In this document: positions 17,532-26,173 of the stretch, in pieces
Position numbering within the stretch: the first letter of the stretch is position 1
Layout: the number at the start of each line of letters is the position of its first letter
Assembly (NCBI GenBank): GCA_964574875.1
Contig: CAZNOX010000001.1
Location: 62,001 to 126,000 of the forward strand
Origin: DSCS01 sp035391585
GTDB taxonomy: Bacteria; Macinerneyibacteriota; Macinerneyibacteria; Macinerneyibacteriales; DSCS01
Direction of reading: 5' to 3'
DNA: 64,000 bases
Translations under genes and position numbers: made by a program
The notes under the pieces: generated by a model
The model's input: the letters and a program-made list of their open reading frames with translations, nothing else
What the model was told of the DNA's origin: nothing
Database searches by the model: none

Positions 17532-18293
17532 TCACTGCCCGAAAAGGATCGGGCCTTTATTTTTCCTCTGGATAAACTGCTGCAGGACAGGGTTCTTCTC
17601 CTGCCTCATCCGGGTGACACTCCCGTTAAAGACGATCTGCCCGTCATAGAGCATACAGACCTCGTCGGATACGCGGGACACCGACTGCATGTCATGGGTG
17701 ACCACGACAGATGTCAGGCCCAGCTCCTTGTTCAGGGTAAGGATGAGGTCGTCGATGACCGCGGACATGACCGGGTCCAGTCCCGTGGTGGGTTCATCAT
17801 AGAGAATATACTCGGGATTATGGACGATGGCGCGGGCCAGAGCAGCCCTTTTTTTCATCCCTCCGCTCAATTCGGATGGTTTCATCGACTCCACATGGGC
17901 CATCCCCACAAGCTCCAGGGTTTCAGCCGCCTTTTTCTGCAATTTTTTCTTATCGTAATGATGATGACGCCCTCCTTCCCACACAAGAGGGAAAACGACG
18001 TTTTCCCACACGGTGAGTGAATCAAAGAGAGCCCCTCCCTGGAAGAGATAGCTGAACCTTGAGCGGCACCTCCGCCTGGCCTCTTCATCCATATGAGCCA
18101 GGACCTCCCCGTTGACGGCCACCTCGCCTCTGTCCGGCTCGTGAAGTCCCACCACATGTTTCAGAAGGACGCTTTTACCGCACCCGCTCTGGCCGATGAT
18201 GGTGGTGACTTTCCCGTCTTCAATGGTCAGCGACACTCCTTTAAGGACGTCTTTTCCGTTAAAACTTTTGTGAAGGTCTCGTATTTCGATCAT
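17532..18293 (-). CDS. MlaF-like ABC transporter ATP-binding protein
   Basis: The 253-residue ATPase has Walker A 'GQSGCGKSVLLKHVVGL' (residues about 33-49), signature 'LSGGMKKRAALARAI', Walker B 'YILYDEPTTGLDPVM' and H-loop 'VVTHDM'. The 'GKSVLLKHVVGL' and 'GGMKKRAALARA' forms are characteristic of MlaF rather than general importers. It powers retrograde or anterograde phospholipid transport with MlaE and MlaD on either side. Confidence 0.93.
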   Translation of the reverse strand: MIEIRDLHKSFNGKDVLKGVSLTIEDGKVTTIIGQSGCGKSVLLKHVVGLHEPDRGEVAVNGEVLAHMDEEARRRCRSRFSYLFQGGALFDSLTVWENVVFPLVWEGGRHHHYDKKKLQKKAAETLELVGMAHVESMKPSELSGGMKKRAALARAIVHNPEYILYDEPTTGLDPVMSAVIDDLILTLNKELGLTSVVVTHDMQSVSRVSDEVCMLYDGQIVFNGSVTRMRQEKNPVLQQFIQRKNKGPILFGQ

Positions 18294-18299
18294 AGCCCG

Positions 18300-19070
18300 T
18301 CACCCGAAAAAGAGGGCGGTGAGGAAATAGTCCGCCACAAGGATGAGAATTGAGGCGACGACAACGGCATTGGTGGTCGCTTTTCCCACTCCTTCGGCTC
18401 CGCCCTGTGTAAAGTACCCGAAATAACTCCCGACGACAACGATGATCTGTGAAAAGACCATGCTCTTGAGCAGGCCCGAAAGGATATCCACAGAATCAAG
18501 GTAGAAACGGATATTGTCAATGTATTTGAGAATATGAATATGCAGGATCTTGCCGGCCACAAGAAACGACCCTGCAATGGCAATGGCATCGGCAAAGACC
18601 GTGAGCATGGGGATCATGACCAGCCCCGCCAGAAGACGGGGAGCCACGAGGTAATTCAAGGGGTTCACGGACATCACTTCCAGAGCATCGATCTGCTCCG
18701 ATATCCGCATGGTCCCCAGTTCGGCGGCGATCCCCGAGCTGATGCGTCCCGCCAGGATCATGGCAGCGAAAACAGGGCCCAGTTCACGGCAGACAGCCAC
18801 TGCCACGATCCCTCCCACATACATCTCCGCGCCGAACGTCCGCAACTCATAGATGAGCTGATAAGACATGATGATCCCCATGAATGCCGAGACGAGGATG
18901 ATGATGGGCATGGACCTCACACTGATCTCATAGAGGTCTTTGAACATATGGGCAAACGGCGGAAACGGGAAGAAGGAGCGATAGGAGCGGTCCACAAAGA
19001 GAGAAAATCGTCCCACGTTTTCCGCAGCGGCAAGCAGACGTTTTTTAACCATAGCCTGATGATAAATCAT
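18300..19070 (-). CDS. MlaE-like permease
   Basis: The 256-residue inner-membrane protein of the MlaE family has 'MSYQLIYELRTFGAE', 'RELGPVFAAMILAGRISSGIAAELGTM' (the most conserved stretch) and 'EQIDALEVMSVNPLNYLVAPR'. It is the permease of the Mla complex. MlaA, MlaB and MlaC homologues are not in the window. Two starts are possible, 19070 and 19052, and neither has an obvious Shine-Dalgarno site; I list the longer. It heads the 19-gene minus-strand run and is divergent from the small membrane protein at 19129. Confidence 0.93.
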   Translation of the reverse strand: MIYHQAMVKKRLLAAAENVGRFSLFVDRSYRSFFPFPPFAHMFKDLYEISVRSMPIIILVSAFMGIIMSYQLIYELRTFGAEMYVGGIVAVAVCRELGPVFAAMILAGRISSGIAAELGTMRISEQIDALEVMSVNPLNYLVAPRLLAGLVMIPMLTVFADAIAIAGSFLVAGKILHIHILKYIDNIRFYLDSVDILSGLLKSMVFSQIIVVVGSYFGYFTQGGAEGVGKATTNAVVVASILILVADYFLTALFFG

Positions 19071-19093
19071 CCCGGGAAAAAGTCAACTTCAAC

Positions 19094-19122
19094 TTGATTG
19101 AGACCTCGGAAAGGGGTATAAT
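19094..19122 (+). promoter_or_regulatory. Promoter of the small membrane protein gene (leaderless candidate)
   Basis: TTGATT at 19094-19099, a 17-base spacer and a consensus TATAAT at 19117-19122. Only six bases separate the -10 box from the ATG at 19129, so the predicted transcript would begin at or next to the start codon. No Shine-Dalgarno site lies between them. Confidence 0.75.
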
Positions 19123-19128
19123 CCCCCT

Positions 19129-19428
19129 ATGCATGATGTGATCGTCGCCATATTCGGGAAGAATTCTCTTCTTTTCCTTCTGATCTCTCTTTTCGGGCTT
19201 CTCATTCTGAAACTCTATGTCGCCGGAGAGACATCCAGGAGTCTTTCAGGGCAGGCCCTTATCACCCTGCTTCCTCTGGGCGCCGTACGAGCCTCTTTCC
19301 GTCATTTTCCAAAGGGGAAAGCGCTCTTTATCCTTCTCTTCACCATCCTTGCCTGGGCTCTCATCCTTTTTTTCCTCTACGCCCACATCCAATACAGGAA
19401 CTTTCTTCATCAACTCTCCATCTCGTGA
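19129..19428 (+). CDS. Small two-helix membrane protein, unknown function
   Basis: I do not recognise this 99-residue protein. It has two strongly hydrophobic helices (about 13-30 and 66-84), a basic loop between them containing 'RASFRHFPKGK', and a short tail. The consensus promoter that points straight at its ATG supports it as a real gene, probably translated from a leaderless mRNA. It is divergent from mlaE, and a TPR gene with its own promoter follows 68 bases later, so any functional link to lipid transport is only positional. Confidence 0.65.
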   Translation: MHDVIVAIFGKNSLLFLLISLFGLLILKLYVAGETSRSLSGQALITLLPLGAVRASFRHFPKGKALFILLFTILAWALILFFLYAHIQYRNFLHQLSIS

Positions 19429-19450
19429 GGGCTTCCGCTGTCAAAATTTA

Positions 19451-19479
19451 TTGATTTCCCCCCCCTTCTGTGTTATTCT
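19451..19479 (+). promoter_or_regulatory. Promoter of the TPR protein gene
   Basis: TTGATT at 19451-19456, a 17-base spacer and TATTCT at 19474-19479. A GGAG site at 19486-19489 precedes the ATG at 19497, leaving a 5' leader of about ten bases. Confidence 0.6.
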
Positions 19480-19496
19480 CTATGTGGAGTAAGACT

Positions 19497-20627
19497 ATGG
19501 CTAAAAAAAACAGTGAATTTTTAAACACCGTCATCATTTCCGGCAAGGAATACCAGATCAAGACTGTGGTGGACCGTTACAACACCATGCGGTCCAAGAT
19601 CATCCACAAGGGGAAGACCATCTCCGAAAAAACACTCAAGCTTGAGAATTCAAAAGACGAGAAGAGCATCATCCCCTACATCGAGAAACTCCACAGGGAT
19701 TTTATCCATGAACTCTCTATCCTCAACAACATCAATGAAGAGGAGGAGAACAAACAGAACATCAAGTTTATCCTCTTTCTGGGCGCTGTCTACTTCACCA
19801 AGGGCCTTCTTGAGGAGGCTAAAGAGATCTTTAAAAAAGCGCTCAAGTGGGACAGCAACTGTGTGGAAGCCTACAATTACCTTGGCGTCATCTATCTGAA
19901 AACGGGAAATATCCCCCAGGCCATCGATTATCTGAAAAAAGCGGCCGCCATGGCTCCGGATATCCCCGAGACCAAGATCAAGCTCATCGATGCCTACATG
20001 GAGCTGGACAATCTTAAAAAAGTCGAAGAGGAGCTTACACGTCTTCACAAACGCCAGCCGGATTATCACTATGTCTATTGGTATTTTGTCCTGACGAATC
20101 TCAAGAAACTTCTTTCAGGCCAGTATAAGGACAATGAGGACATCAAGCTTCTCGATAAGATCATCGAATGGATGAAACGGGGATATGACCTGGCCGGCGA
20201 GATCGTGGACAAAGAGCTCTTTGAGAAGGCCTATATCGATGTGAACGCCCGACAGTATGAATCAGCGTACAAGAATATCAAGGACCTCATCGAAGAGTGC
20301 AAAAACACCTATTTCAATAAAGAGATCGACCATTTCCACATCTTTCTCATGAAATACAAAAAAGAGAAGGACCCGGCCCTTCTCAAAGAGACCCTGGACA
20401 CGTTTACGGAGATGTTGAAAAACGACCCCTCCAACAAGATCCTTCTCAATAAGGTGGGGATCCTTCATTTTCTTGCAGGGCAGGAAGCCCTGGCCCGGGC
20501 CAGGGATGCGTTCAAAGATTCCCTGACAACGGATCCCGCCTACAGTTTTGCCCGTAAAAACCTCAATCTCACCCGCAATGCCATCCGCAATGTGGATAAT
20601 CTCATCTTTGATTTCTTAAAACAATAA
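19497..20627 (+). CDS. Cytoplasmic TPR repeat protein
   Basis: The 376-residue protein has no signal peptide. The N-terminal 85 residues are charged and helical. Tetratricopeptide repeats start near 'FILFLGAVYFTKGLLEEAKEIFKKALKWD' (about 90-120), continue with 'CVEAYNYLGVIYLKTGNIPQAIDYLKKA', and more degenerate copies run to the C-terminus. Such proteins are scaffolds; no partner can be named. The start at ATG 19497 is set by GGAG seven bases upstream; an earlier in-frame TTG or CTG would lie inside the promoter. Confidence 0.88.
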   Translation: MAKKNSEFLNTVIISGKEYQIKTVVDRYNTMRSKIIHKGKTISEKTLKLENSKDEKSIIPYIEKLHRDFIHELSILNNINEEEENKQNIKFILFLGAVYFTKGLLEEAKEIFKKALKWDSNCVEAYNYLGVIYLKTGNIPQAIDYLKKAAAMAPDIPETKIKLIDAYMELDNLKKVEEELTRLHKRQPDYHYVYWYFVLTNLKKLLSGQYKDNEDIKLLDKIIEWMKRGYDLAGEIVDKELFEKAYIDVNARQYESAYKNIKDLIEECKNTYFNKEIDHFHIFLMKYKKEKDPALLKETLDTFTEMLKNDPSNKILLNKVGILHFLAGQEALARARDAFKDSLTTDPAYSFARKNLNLTRNAIRNVDNLIFDFLKQ

Positions 20628-20651
20628 AAAAAAAGGGCGCCGGAAGCGCCC
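20626..20651 (-). terminator. Rho-independent terminator of the aminotransferase gene
   Basis: A six-base GC stem (GGGCGC, 20635-20640, with GCGCCC, 20646-20651) with a five-base loop. Read on the minus strand it is followed by nine T residues (20634-20626). On the plus strand only TTCTC follows, so it is a poor terminator for the TPR gene. Confidence 0.85.
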
Positions 20652-20676
20652 TTCTCAATGATTCCCCGGAGCCCTT

Positions 20677-21756
20677 TCAGAGGCCCAGGATCTCTTCGAT
20701 GGTGTCCAGATAGGTCTTGATCTCCTCCTGTGTCCTCTCGGCCATATGAGCCACACGGAAGGAGTTGTTTTTCATCTTTCCGTAGCCGTTGGAGAAGACA
20801 TAACCCCGTTTTCTGAGTTCCTTTGACAAGGCGCCCAGGTCAGCCTCTTTCGTGTTTTTAATCGTGGTGACCGTCCTGGAAGCGATCTTTTCATCCTTGA
20901 TGTAAAGCTCAAAGTGTTTTTCAGCCCACCGTCTCACAAAGCGCATGTTCTCTTCATGCCGTTTAAAGACATTGTCCAGTCCGGTCTTGAAGATCCTGTC
21001 CAGGGAGACATTCAATGCGAAAAGATGAGAGATGCTGGGGGTGGAGGGGTACTGATGGGGTTTGTCCACAGCATATTTATAAAGCTGGACAAGGTCAAAA
21101 TAGTAGCCCCTGTTTTCCACGGTCCTGGCTCTCTCGATGGCCTTTTTGGAAACGGAACAGACAGCGAGTCCCGGAGGAACGCCGAGCGCTTTCTGTGAGG
21201 AGGAGATCAGGATGTCGATCCCCAGTTTGTCCGCTTCGATCTTCGCCCCGCCCAATGAGGAGACCGCATCCACGAGCCAGACCACATCAGGGTATTTTTT
21301 CATCACGTCTGCGATCTCATAGACCGGGTTCATGATCCCCGTGGATGTCTCATTGTGGGTCAGCGCCATGACGTCATACTTCCCTGTGGACAGATACTCA
21401 TCCACAAGAGCGGGAGTGATGGGGTTGCCCCACTCCACTTCATGTTTGTCAGCAGGGACGTTGTTGCCCTCTGCGATCTCGAACCACCGGTTTCCGAAGG
21501 CCCCCACAGAGAAGACAATAGCCCTCTTCTTTGTGCAGCTTCGGATCGACCCTTCCATGAGTCCGGTCCCCGAAGATGTGGAAAAGATAATGGGGTTGTC
21601 CGTAAACATGAGTTTCTGCATCTTTTCGGCGCATTGCCCCTGAAGCTCCACACAGTCAGCGGCTCTGTGAGAGATCATGGGATGGGACATGGCCTGAAGC
21701 ACTTCGTCGGCGACATCCACCGGGCCCGGGATGAACAGCGTCTGCTTTTTATCCAT
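20677..21756 (-). CDS. Class V aminotransferase (alanine-glyoxylate/serine-pyruvate/SerC-like)
   Basis: The 359-residue PLP enzyme of fold type I has 'LFIPGPVDV' at the N-terminus and 'HRAADCVELQGQ'. It also has the PLP-binding 'STSSGTGLMEGSIR', the Asp in 'WLVDAVSSLGG' and the Schiff-base Lys in 'ISSSQKALGVPPG'. This fits the alanine-glyoxylate/serine-pyruvate aminotransferase group (also PucG-like); true SerC proteins differ at several of these places. The likely role is glycine/serine or glyoxylate metabolism. Start ATG 21756 follows AGGAGG by six bases. It has its own promoter and terminator, so it is a single-gene unit. Confidence 0.88.
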   Translation of the reverse strand: MDKKQTLFIPGPVDVADEVLQAMSHPMISHRAADCVELQGQCAEKMQKLMFTDNPIIFSTSSGTGLMEGSIRSCTKKRAIVFSVGAFGNRWFEIAEGNNVPADKHEVEWGNPITPALVDEYLSTGKYDVMALTHNETSTGIMNPVYEIADVMKKYPDVVWLVDAVSSLGGAKIEADKLGIDILISSSQKALGVPPGLAVCSVSKKAIERARTVENRGYYFDLVQLYKYAVDKPHQYPSTPSISHLFALNVSLDRIFKTGLDNVFKRHEENMRFVRRWAEKHFELYIKDEKIASRTVTTIKNTKEADLGALSKELRKRGYVFSNGYGKMKNNSFRVAHMAERTQEEIKTYLDTIEEILGL

Positions 21757-21787
21757 AAAAAACCTCCTTGTTAACTCGATTTTCTTC

Positions 21788-21815
21788 ATACTACTGGGGT
21801 TAAGCCTTTTGTCAA
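21788..21815 (-). promoter_or_regulatory. Promoter of the aminotransferase gene
   Basis: On the minus strand TTGACA (21815-21810), a 16-base spacer and TAGTAT (21793-21788), in the 72-base gap after the NatB-like gene. Confidence 0.7.
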
Positions 21816-21828
21816 ATGAAATCGGATT

Positions 21829-23067
21829 TCAGCCGTTTTTCACCCAGGAGACCAGCTCTTTCCATGTGGGCTTTTTCCCGTAACTGAGGAGGCCGATCCT
21901 GTAGATGCGCCCTGCCAGCCAGATCTCGATGGCGATGGTCACCAGCAGAAGTCCCATGGAGAGGGCGATCTGAGAAGCCGGGACTTCACTGATCCCGATC
22001 CTCATGAGCATGATCGACGAGAGAAAGGGAACCAGCGAGATGCCCACTGAAAACGAGGATGAGGGGTCCTGGCTCACACCCATGAGAAAGATCATGGGCA
22101 GGACGCAGACGAGGATGGCCGGTGTCATGGCGTTCTGGGCATCCTGCATGTTGGAAAACATGGCGCCGATGATCCCGAAGATCAGAGCAAAGACAAGGAA
22201 CCCCATGAGGAAGTAGAGGATGAAAAAGATGAAGAGCGAGGGATGGAGAGAACCCAGAAGCGCTTTGATGGCGATCTGCGCCCCGGGAACAGCCTGTTTG
22301 AGCAGAACGATCCCCAGAAAAGCCATCACCGCCCAGATGAGATACTGAAAGACGCCGGCGGCGGCTGTGCCGCTGAGTTTTCCCGCCATGATCCCCGACG
22401 GTTTCACATGGGAGACCAGCACTTCAGCCACACGGTTGCTTTTGTCTTCGATGGTGGAGCGGAGCATCTGGGGAGCCCAGGAGAGGACCGACATGTAGAT
22501 GAGGAAGACCAGCAGATAGGCGATGGCAAAAGAGACTTCCGCACTCTTCTTTTTTGCTCCCTCTTCCTTTGTCACTTCAAAAGTCCTGGCTTTAGCCGAT
22601 GCCAGAAGAGCGTTGATCTCTTCTTCTGAAAGGCCGCGGTCTGAAAATTTCCTCACCTGGATGATCCGGGAGATGACATTTTCAATAAGGGAGATCCTCT
22701 GGGAATCGCTGATGGTCTCGGAGTAGTACTCAAAGGAGTACTCATCGAAGAGGTCACCGGGGAAGAAGAGAAGATTTTTGATCTCTTTCTGCCTCAGTGC
22801 TGTGATGGCCTCCTCTTTACTTCCGTTCCAGGGAATCATCTTCATGGTCGCGGGGAGACGGCTCTCCAGCAGCGGGATGACTTGAGCGGTCTCGTCGATA
22901 TAATGATATTCGCGGACCTTCTCCATATTCTTCTTCTGGGTGACATAGATGATCCCGAAAAAGAGGATGATGAGAAGCGGGGTGAGGATCGTCCCCAGGA
23001 TAAAGGATTTTGATTTGACCATATGCCAAAACTCTTTTTTAAAGACAATAAACCATTTATTTTTCAT
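21829..23067 (-). CDS. ABC-2 type permease, NatB-like
   Basis: This 412-residue exporter subunit has an N-terminal membrane helix (about 21-41) and a large extracytoplasmic domain (about 45-185). A block of five or six helices follows (190-390). The arrangement and 'ILTPLLIILFFGIIYV' are typical of NatB/YhaP-type permeases. NatAB in Bacillus exports sodium, but related systems export other compounds, so the substrate is open. It overlaps the ATPase gene by 11 bases. Confidence 0.85.
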   Translation of the reverse strand: MKNKWFIVFKKEFWHMVKSKSFILGTILTPLLIILFFGIIYVTQKKNMEKVREYHYIDETAQVIPLLESRLPATMKMIPWNGSKEEAITALRQKEIKNLLFFPGDLFDEYSFEYYSETISDSQRISLIENVISRIIQVRKFSDRGLSEEEINALLASAKARTFEVTKEEGAKKKSAEVSFAIAYLLVFLIYMSVLSWAPQMLRSTIEDKSNRVAEVLVSHVKPSGIMAGKLSGTAAAGVFQYLIWAVMAFLGIVLLKQAVPGAQIAIKALLGSLHPSLFIFFILYFLMGFLVFALIFGIIGAMFSNMQDAQNAMTPAILVCVLPMIFLMGVSQDPSSSFSVGISLVPFLSSIMLMRIGISEVPASQIALSMGLLLVTIAIEIWLAGRIYRIGLLSYGKKPTWKELVSWVKNG

Positions 23068-23947
23068 TTTCGTCCCCTTTTGCTCCCACGGCTTCCAGAA
23101 AGATCGATTTCAGGCTGGGCAGGTCCACGCGGAATTCCGAAATGTCGAGCTTCTCTGCCACAGACCTCAGATAACCGGGATAGTCTTCGCGTTTTTTCAG
23201 GACCACTTCGGCATACGTCCCGTAATCATCCACCGACTCCTCCATCCCGTTGCGCAGGAAACGTCCGTCTCCTGAATAGCGGATAAAGATATTCATCTTG
23301 CCGTACTCTTCCTTGATCCGGCTCATCTCCCCGTCGACGACTTTCGTTCCCTTGTCGATGATGATCACATGGTTGCAGATGTTTTCCGCATGCTCCATGA
23401 TATGGGTGGAAAAGAGGACCGTGGTCCCCCTTCGCATGAGACGGACGATCTCATCTTTAAAGAGTTGGATATTGAGGGGGTCCAGCCCTGAGAAAGGCTC
23501 ATCTAAGATCAGAAAGCGCGGAGTGTTCATCGCTGTGATGATGAACTGGACCTTTTGCTGCATCCCCTTGGACAGCGCTTCCACCTTTTTCTCTTTCCAC
23601 TCTCCCAGGTCGAAGTGGTCCAGCCACTCGTCCGTCCCGGCTTTGATCTCTTTTTTGTTCATTCCCTTGACCTGTCCGAAAAAATCGATGGTCTCGGCAA
23701 CGGTCATCTTGGGGTAGAGGCCCCGCTCCTCGGGAAGGTACGAGACTTCGTTATTCTTAAAAAAACGTTTGATCTCCCCCTGTTCAGGGTAGTAGATCTC
23801 CATGATCATTCTGAGTGTGGTGGTCTTCCCGGCTCCGTTCCGGCCCAGGATCCCGTAGACCTTCCCTTCATCCAGGGAAAAAGAGAGGTCCTTCACGGCA
23901 TGGAATGACCCGTAATACTTATTGACACGCTCCAGTTGTAACAGCAT
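23057..23947 (-). CDS. ABC transporter ATPase, NatA-like
   Basis: The 296-residue protein has Walker A 'GRNGAGKTTTLRMIM' (about 35-49), signature 'LSKGMQQKVQFI', Walker B 'FLILDEPFSGLDPLN' and H-loop 'FSTHIMEHAE'. The C-terminal 80 residues form the accessory domain seen in NatA/YhaQ-type ATPases. It pairs with the overlapping permease gene downstream. Confidence 0.9.
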   Translation of the reverse strand: MLLQLERVNKYYGSFHAVKDLSFSLDEGKVYGILGRNGAGKTTTLRMIMEIYYPEQGEIKRFFKNNEVSYLPEERGLYPKMTVAETIDFFGQVKGMNKKEIKAGTDEWLDHFDLGEWKEKKVEALSKGMQQKVQFIITAMNTPRFLILDEPFSGLDPLNIQLFKDEIVRLMRRGTTVLFSTHIMEHAENICNHVIIIDKGTKVVDGEMSRIKEEYGKMNIFIRYSGDGRFLRNGMEESVDDYGTYAEVVLKKREDYPGYLRSVAEKLDISEFRVDLPSLKSIFLEAVGAKGDENEK

Positions 23948-23976
23948 GACTCCTCCTCGGCTTGGTGTGATCGGAT

Positions 23977-24873
23977 CTATTTTTTCTTTTTGATCAGGTT
24001 TTTAATATAGCGTAAAGCCAGGCCGGTGGAAAGGAGAATAATCCCCGAAAAGTAGAGCCACTGGATGGTGCTGAAGACCGAATGAGAGAACTGGATCCCG
24101 AACACGGTGAGGATCAGGTCGATGATGGCATAGAAAAGAAAACCCAGGAAGAGGGCATTTTTATGGGACGGGAAAAGACGGGCCCCTGTCCAATGAAGAA
24201 GGACGATGAAACCCACGAGAAGCGCAAAGACAAAGAGGATCATGAGAAAGATCAGGACCGGGATCCCGATGATGGTGACAACAAGAAGGATCATGGCCAC
24301 GGGAAGCAGGATGTAAAACCCCAGCCCGATAAAAAAGTATTTCAGGGCATAGGAGCTCATGTCGTCCACGAAGGTCTTGATACGCGAGCCCACAAGAAAG
24401 TTCACGATGAGGACCATGATGAAGAGGATGATATAGAAGAAGATCTTGTCCACGAGGGAGGCGTAGCGATACCGTTCCGATAATGTCCGTCCGTTGACAT
24501 GTTCGCCTTCCTCATATTGAGCCCGTGACAGCGATGAACCCGGCAACTGCGCATAAGCAGCTGAGATCTCATTTTCGGCGGTGAGAAGCGTGGAGTCTTT
24601 GATAAAGACATTCCCCGCCACTTGTCCCTTTCCGCCCATGGAGACTGTGGAGTCCACGAGGAAGAGATTCCCCAGGACTGAAGCATTCATGACACAGTCG
24701 CTTTTCTGGATGATCAGGTCCCCGTGGTACTCGCCGGTGACCTCCTCGCCTTCTTCCAGTCCTGACACAAGAGCGGCTGATTTCTCTGCTTTATCCAGGA
24801 TGGTTTCTTCAGCTGAACTGACAACAGCGAAAAAAGCTAATGCGATCACGAGAAAGATGAGATGACGTCTCAT
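23977..24873 (-). CDS. Signal-peptide protein with bactofilin-like beta region and four membrane helices
   Basis: Residues 1-20 look like a signal peptide ('LIFLVIALAFFAVVSSA'). Residues 40-105 show short alternating strands ('GDLIIQKS', 'GNLFLVDSTVSMGGKGQVAGNVFIKDS'), like the right-handed beta-helix of bactofilins (polymer-forming cytoskeletal family). The C-terminal half (about 140-290) has four or five membrane helices. The beta region would face the periplasm, which is unusual for a bactofilin. I cannot name a function. It sits between the DHH-CBS gene and the NatAB-like genes in one run. Confidence 0.75.
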   Translation of the reverse strand: MRRHLIFLVIALAFFAVVSSAEETILDKAEKSAALVSGLEEGEEVTGEYHGDLIIQKSDCVMNASVLGNLFLVDSTVSMGGKGQVAGNVFIKDSTLLTAENEISAAYAQLPGSSLSRAQYEEGEHVNGRTLSERYRYASLVDKIFFYIILFIMVLIVNFLVGSRIKTFVDDMSSYALKYFFIGLGFYILLPVAMILLVVTIIGIPVLIFLMILFVFALLVGFIVLLHWTGARLFPSHKNALFLGFLFYAIIDLILTVFGIQFSHSVFSTIQWLYFSGIILLSTGLALRYIKNLIKKKK

Positions 24874-24885
24874 TCCATGCCTCCT

Positions 24886-26172
24886 TTACCGGGCGTGAAG
24901 GTAGTGGATCACATCGGACGGAGTGATCACCCCTACCATTTTATCCCCTTCTTCTACTATAATAAGAGACACATTTTCTTTAAAAAATGTTTCTCTCACC
25001 TGGTCTGCGGGGGTGTTCTGATCCAAAAAGAGGACTCTCTTGTCCATGATCCCCTTGACGGGGATATGGAGCTGCTCTTTACGGCGCATATCCATGATCT
25101 TTTCCTTGGAGACCAGTCCCACGATCCGCCCGTTGTCATCTTCAACGGGGACAGTCCGGTAATGGCTATAGATGATCTTTTCGATGACGTCCCCGAGGCG
25201 TTCGTTTTCTCCCAGAGTAAAGACAGGACGCGACATGATGTCGGCAGCCCGGACTCCGGGGACGGCTTTCTGCTCCAAAAGGGAGAGAAGCTGCTGTCTG
25301 GCCTCTTTGACCGTGGTGTTCATCAGCGTGGCCGAAGCGGCTTTGATATGGCCTCCCCCTCCGAAAAAAGCCATGATCTCATTCATGTTGAGGTCATCGG
25401 CTGTGGTCTTTCCCACCATATGGGTCTTCCTTCCCATCCCCACAATGGCGAAAGAGGTCTGAAGCTCTTCTCTCACGTGGATACGCTGGAGGATATCGCT
25501 GATCCCGCCGACGATCTCATCCAGGTCCGCTGTCGCGATGTGAAGGGGCAGCCCGTTGATGGTGAAGGATTCCATGGACTCCATGAGCATCTCCTGCAAT
25601 CTCTGCTGAAGGGGATTGAACTCTCTGTTGAGGAAGGCCAGGATATTCTCGGGGCGGGCGCCCCTTTTCATAAGTTCTGCCACTACAGCGACATCCCGGT
25701 CTGTGGTGGTGGAATAGGTCAGCGCTCCGGTATCCTCATAGATCCCGAGAAGAAAGAGCGAGGCCTCCACAGGGTTGATGAAGATATCCTTCTCCAGGAG
25801 TTTTTCAACGAGAAGGGTGGTCACAGCTCCGGTGGAGTCCACCCAGGACTCGTCTCCGGTGATGTCTCCTCCCGGATGGTGGTCATAGACCACCACCCTG
25901 GCGTCTGTCTTCTCAAGAAAAGCGGAGAAACGGCCGAGCCTCTGCCTCCGCCGCGTGTCCACCATGATGATCTCCGTGATCTCGTTCAGGTCATTGAAAC
26001 GCGAGAATTTCTCTATGGTAAAATACTTGTAATGCATCTTGAGAAAGAGGGCGACATTCTCCCTTTTTTTCCCCAGGCTGAGCATGATCCCGTCGCCGTA
26101 GAGCTTCCTTGCAGCGGCCATCCCTGCCAGGGAGTCGAAGTCCATCCCTTCATGACTGATGATCACTCTCAT
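24886..26172 (-). CDS. DHH/DHHA1 phosphoesterase with two CBS domains
   Basis: The 428-residue protein has three parts. A DHH phosphoesterase domain (1-150) has 'SHEGMDFDSLAGM', 'IIMVDTRRR' and 'VVYDHHPGGD'. A DHHA1 domain (about 190-300) ends in 'FFGGGGHIKAASATL'. Two CBS domains (about 310-425, 'ADIMSRPVFTL' and 'KGIMDKRVLFLDQN') follow. This matches the N-terminal part of the DHH-CBS-poly(A) polymerase-type tRNA nucleotidyltransferases, but the polymerase part is absent. Likely chemistry is hydrolysis of a small phosphoester (nanoRNA or cyclic dinucleotide), tuned by adenosine nucleotides at the CBS pair; this is inferred from family. It begins one base after the polA stop. Confidence 0.88.
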   Translation of the reverse strand: MRVIISHEGMDFDSLAGMAAARKLYGDGIMLSLGKKRENVALFLKMHYKYFTIEKFSRFNDLNEITEIIMVDTRRRQRLGRFSAFLEKTDARVVVYDHHPGGDITGDESWVDSTGAVTTLLVEKLLEKDIFINPVEASLFLLGIYEDTGALTYSTTTDRDVAVVAELMKRGARPENILAFLNREFNPLQQRLQEMLMESMESFTINGLPLHIATADLDEIVGGISDILQRIHVREELQTSFAIVGMGRKTHMVGKTTADDLNMNEIMAFFGGGGHIKAASATLMNTTVKEARQQLLSLLEQKAVPGVRAADIMSRPVFTLGENERLGDVIEKIIYSHYRTVPVEDDNGRIVGLVSKEKIMDMRRKEQLHIPVKGIMDKRVLFLDQNTPADQVRETFFKENVSLIIVEEGDKMVGVITPSDVIHYLHAR

Positions 26173-26173
26173 A

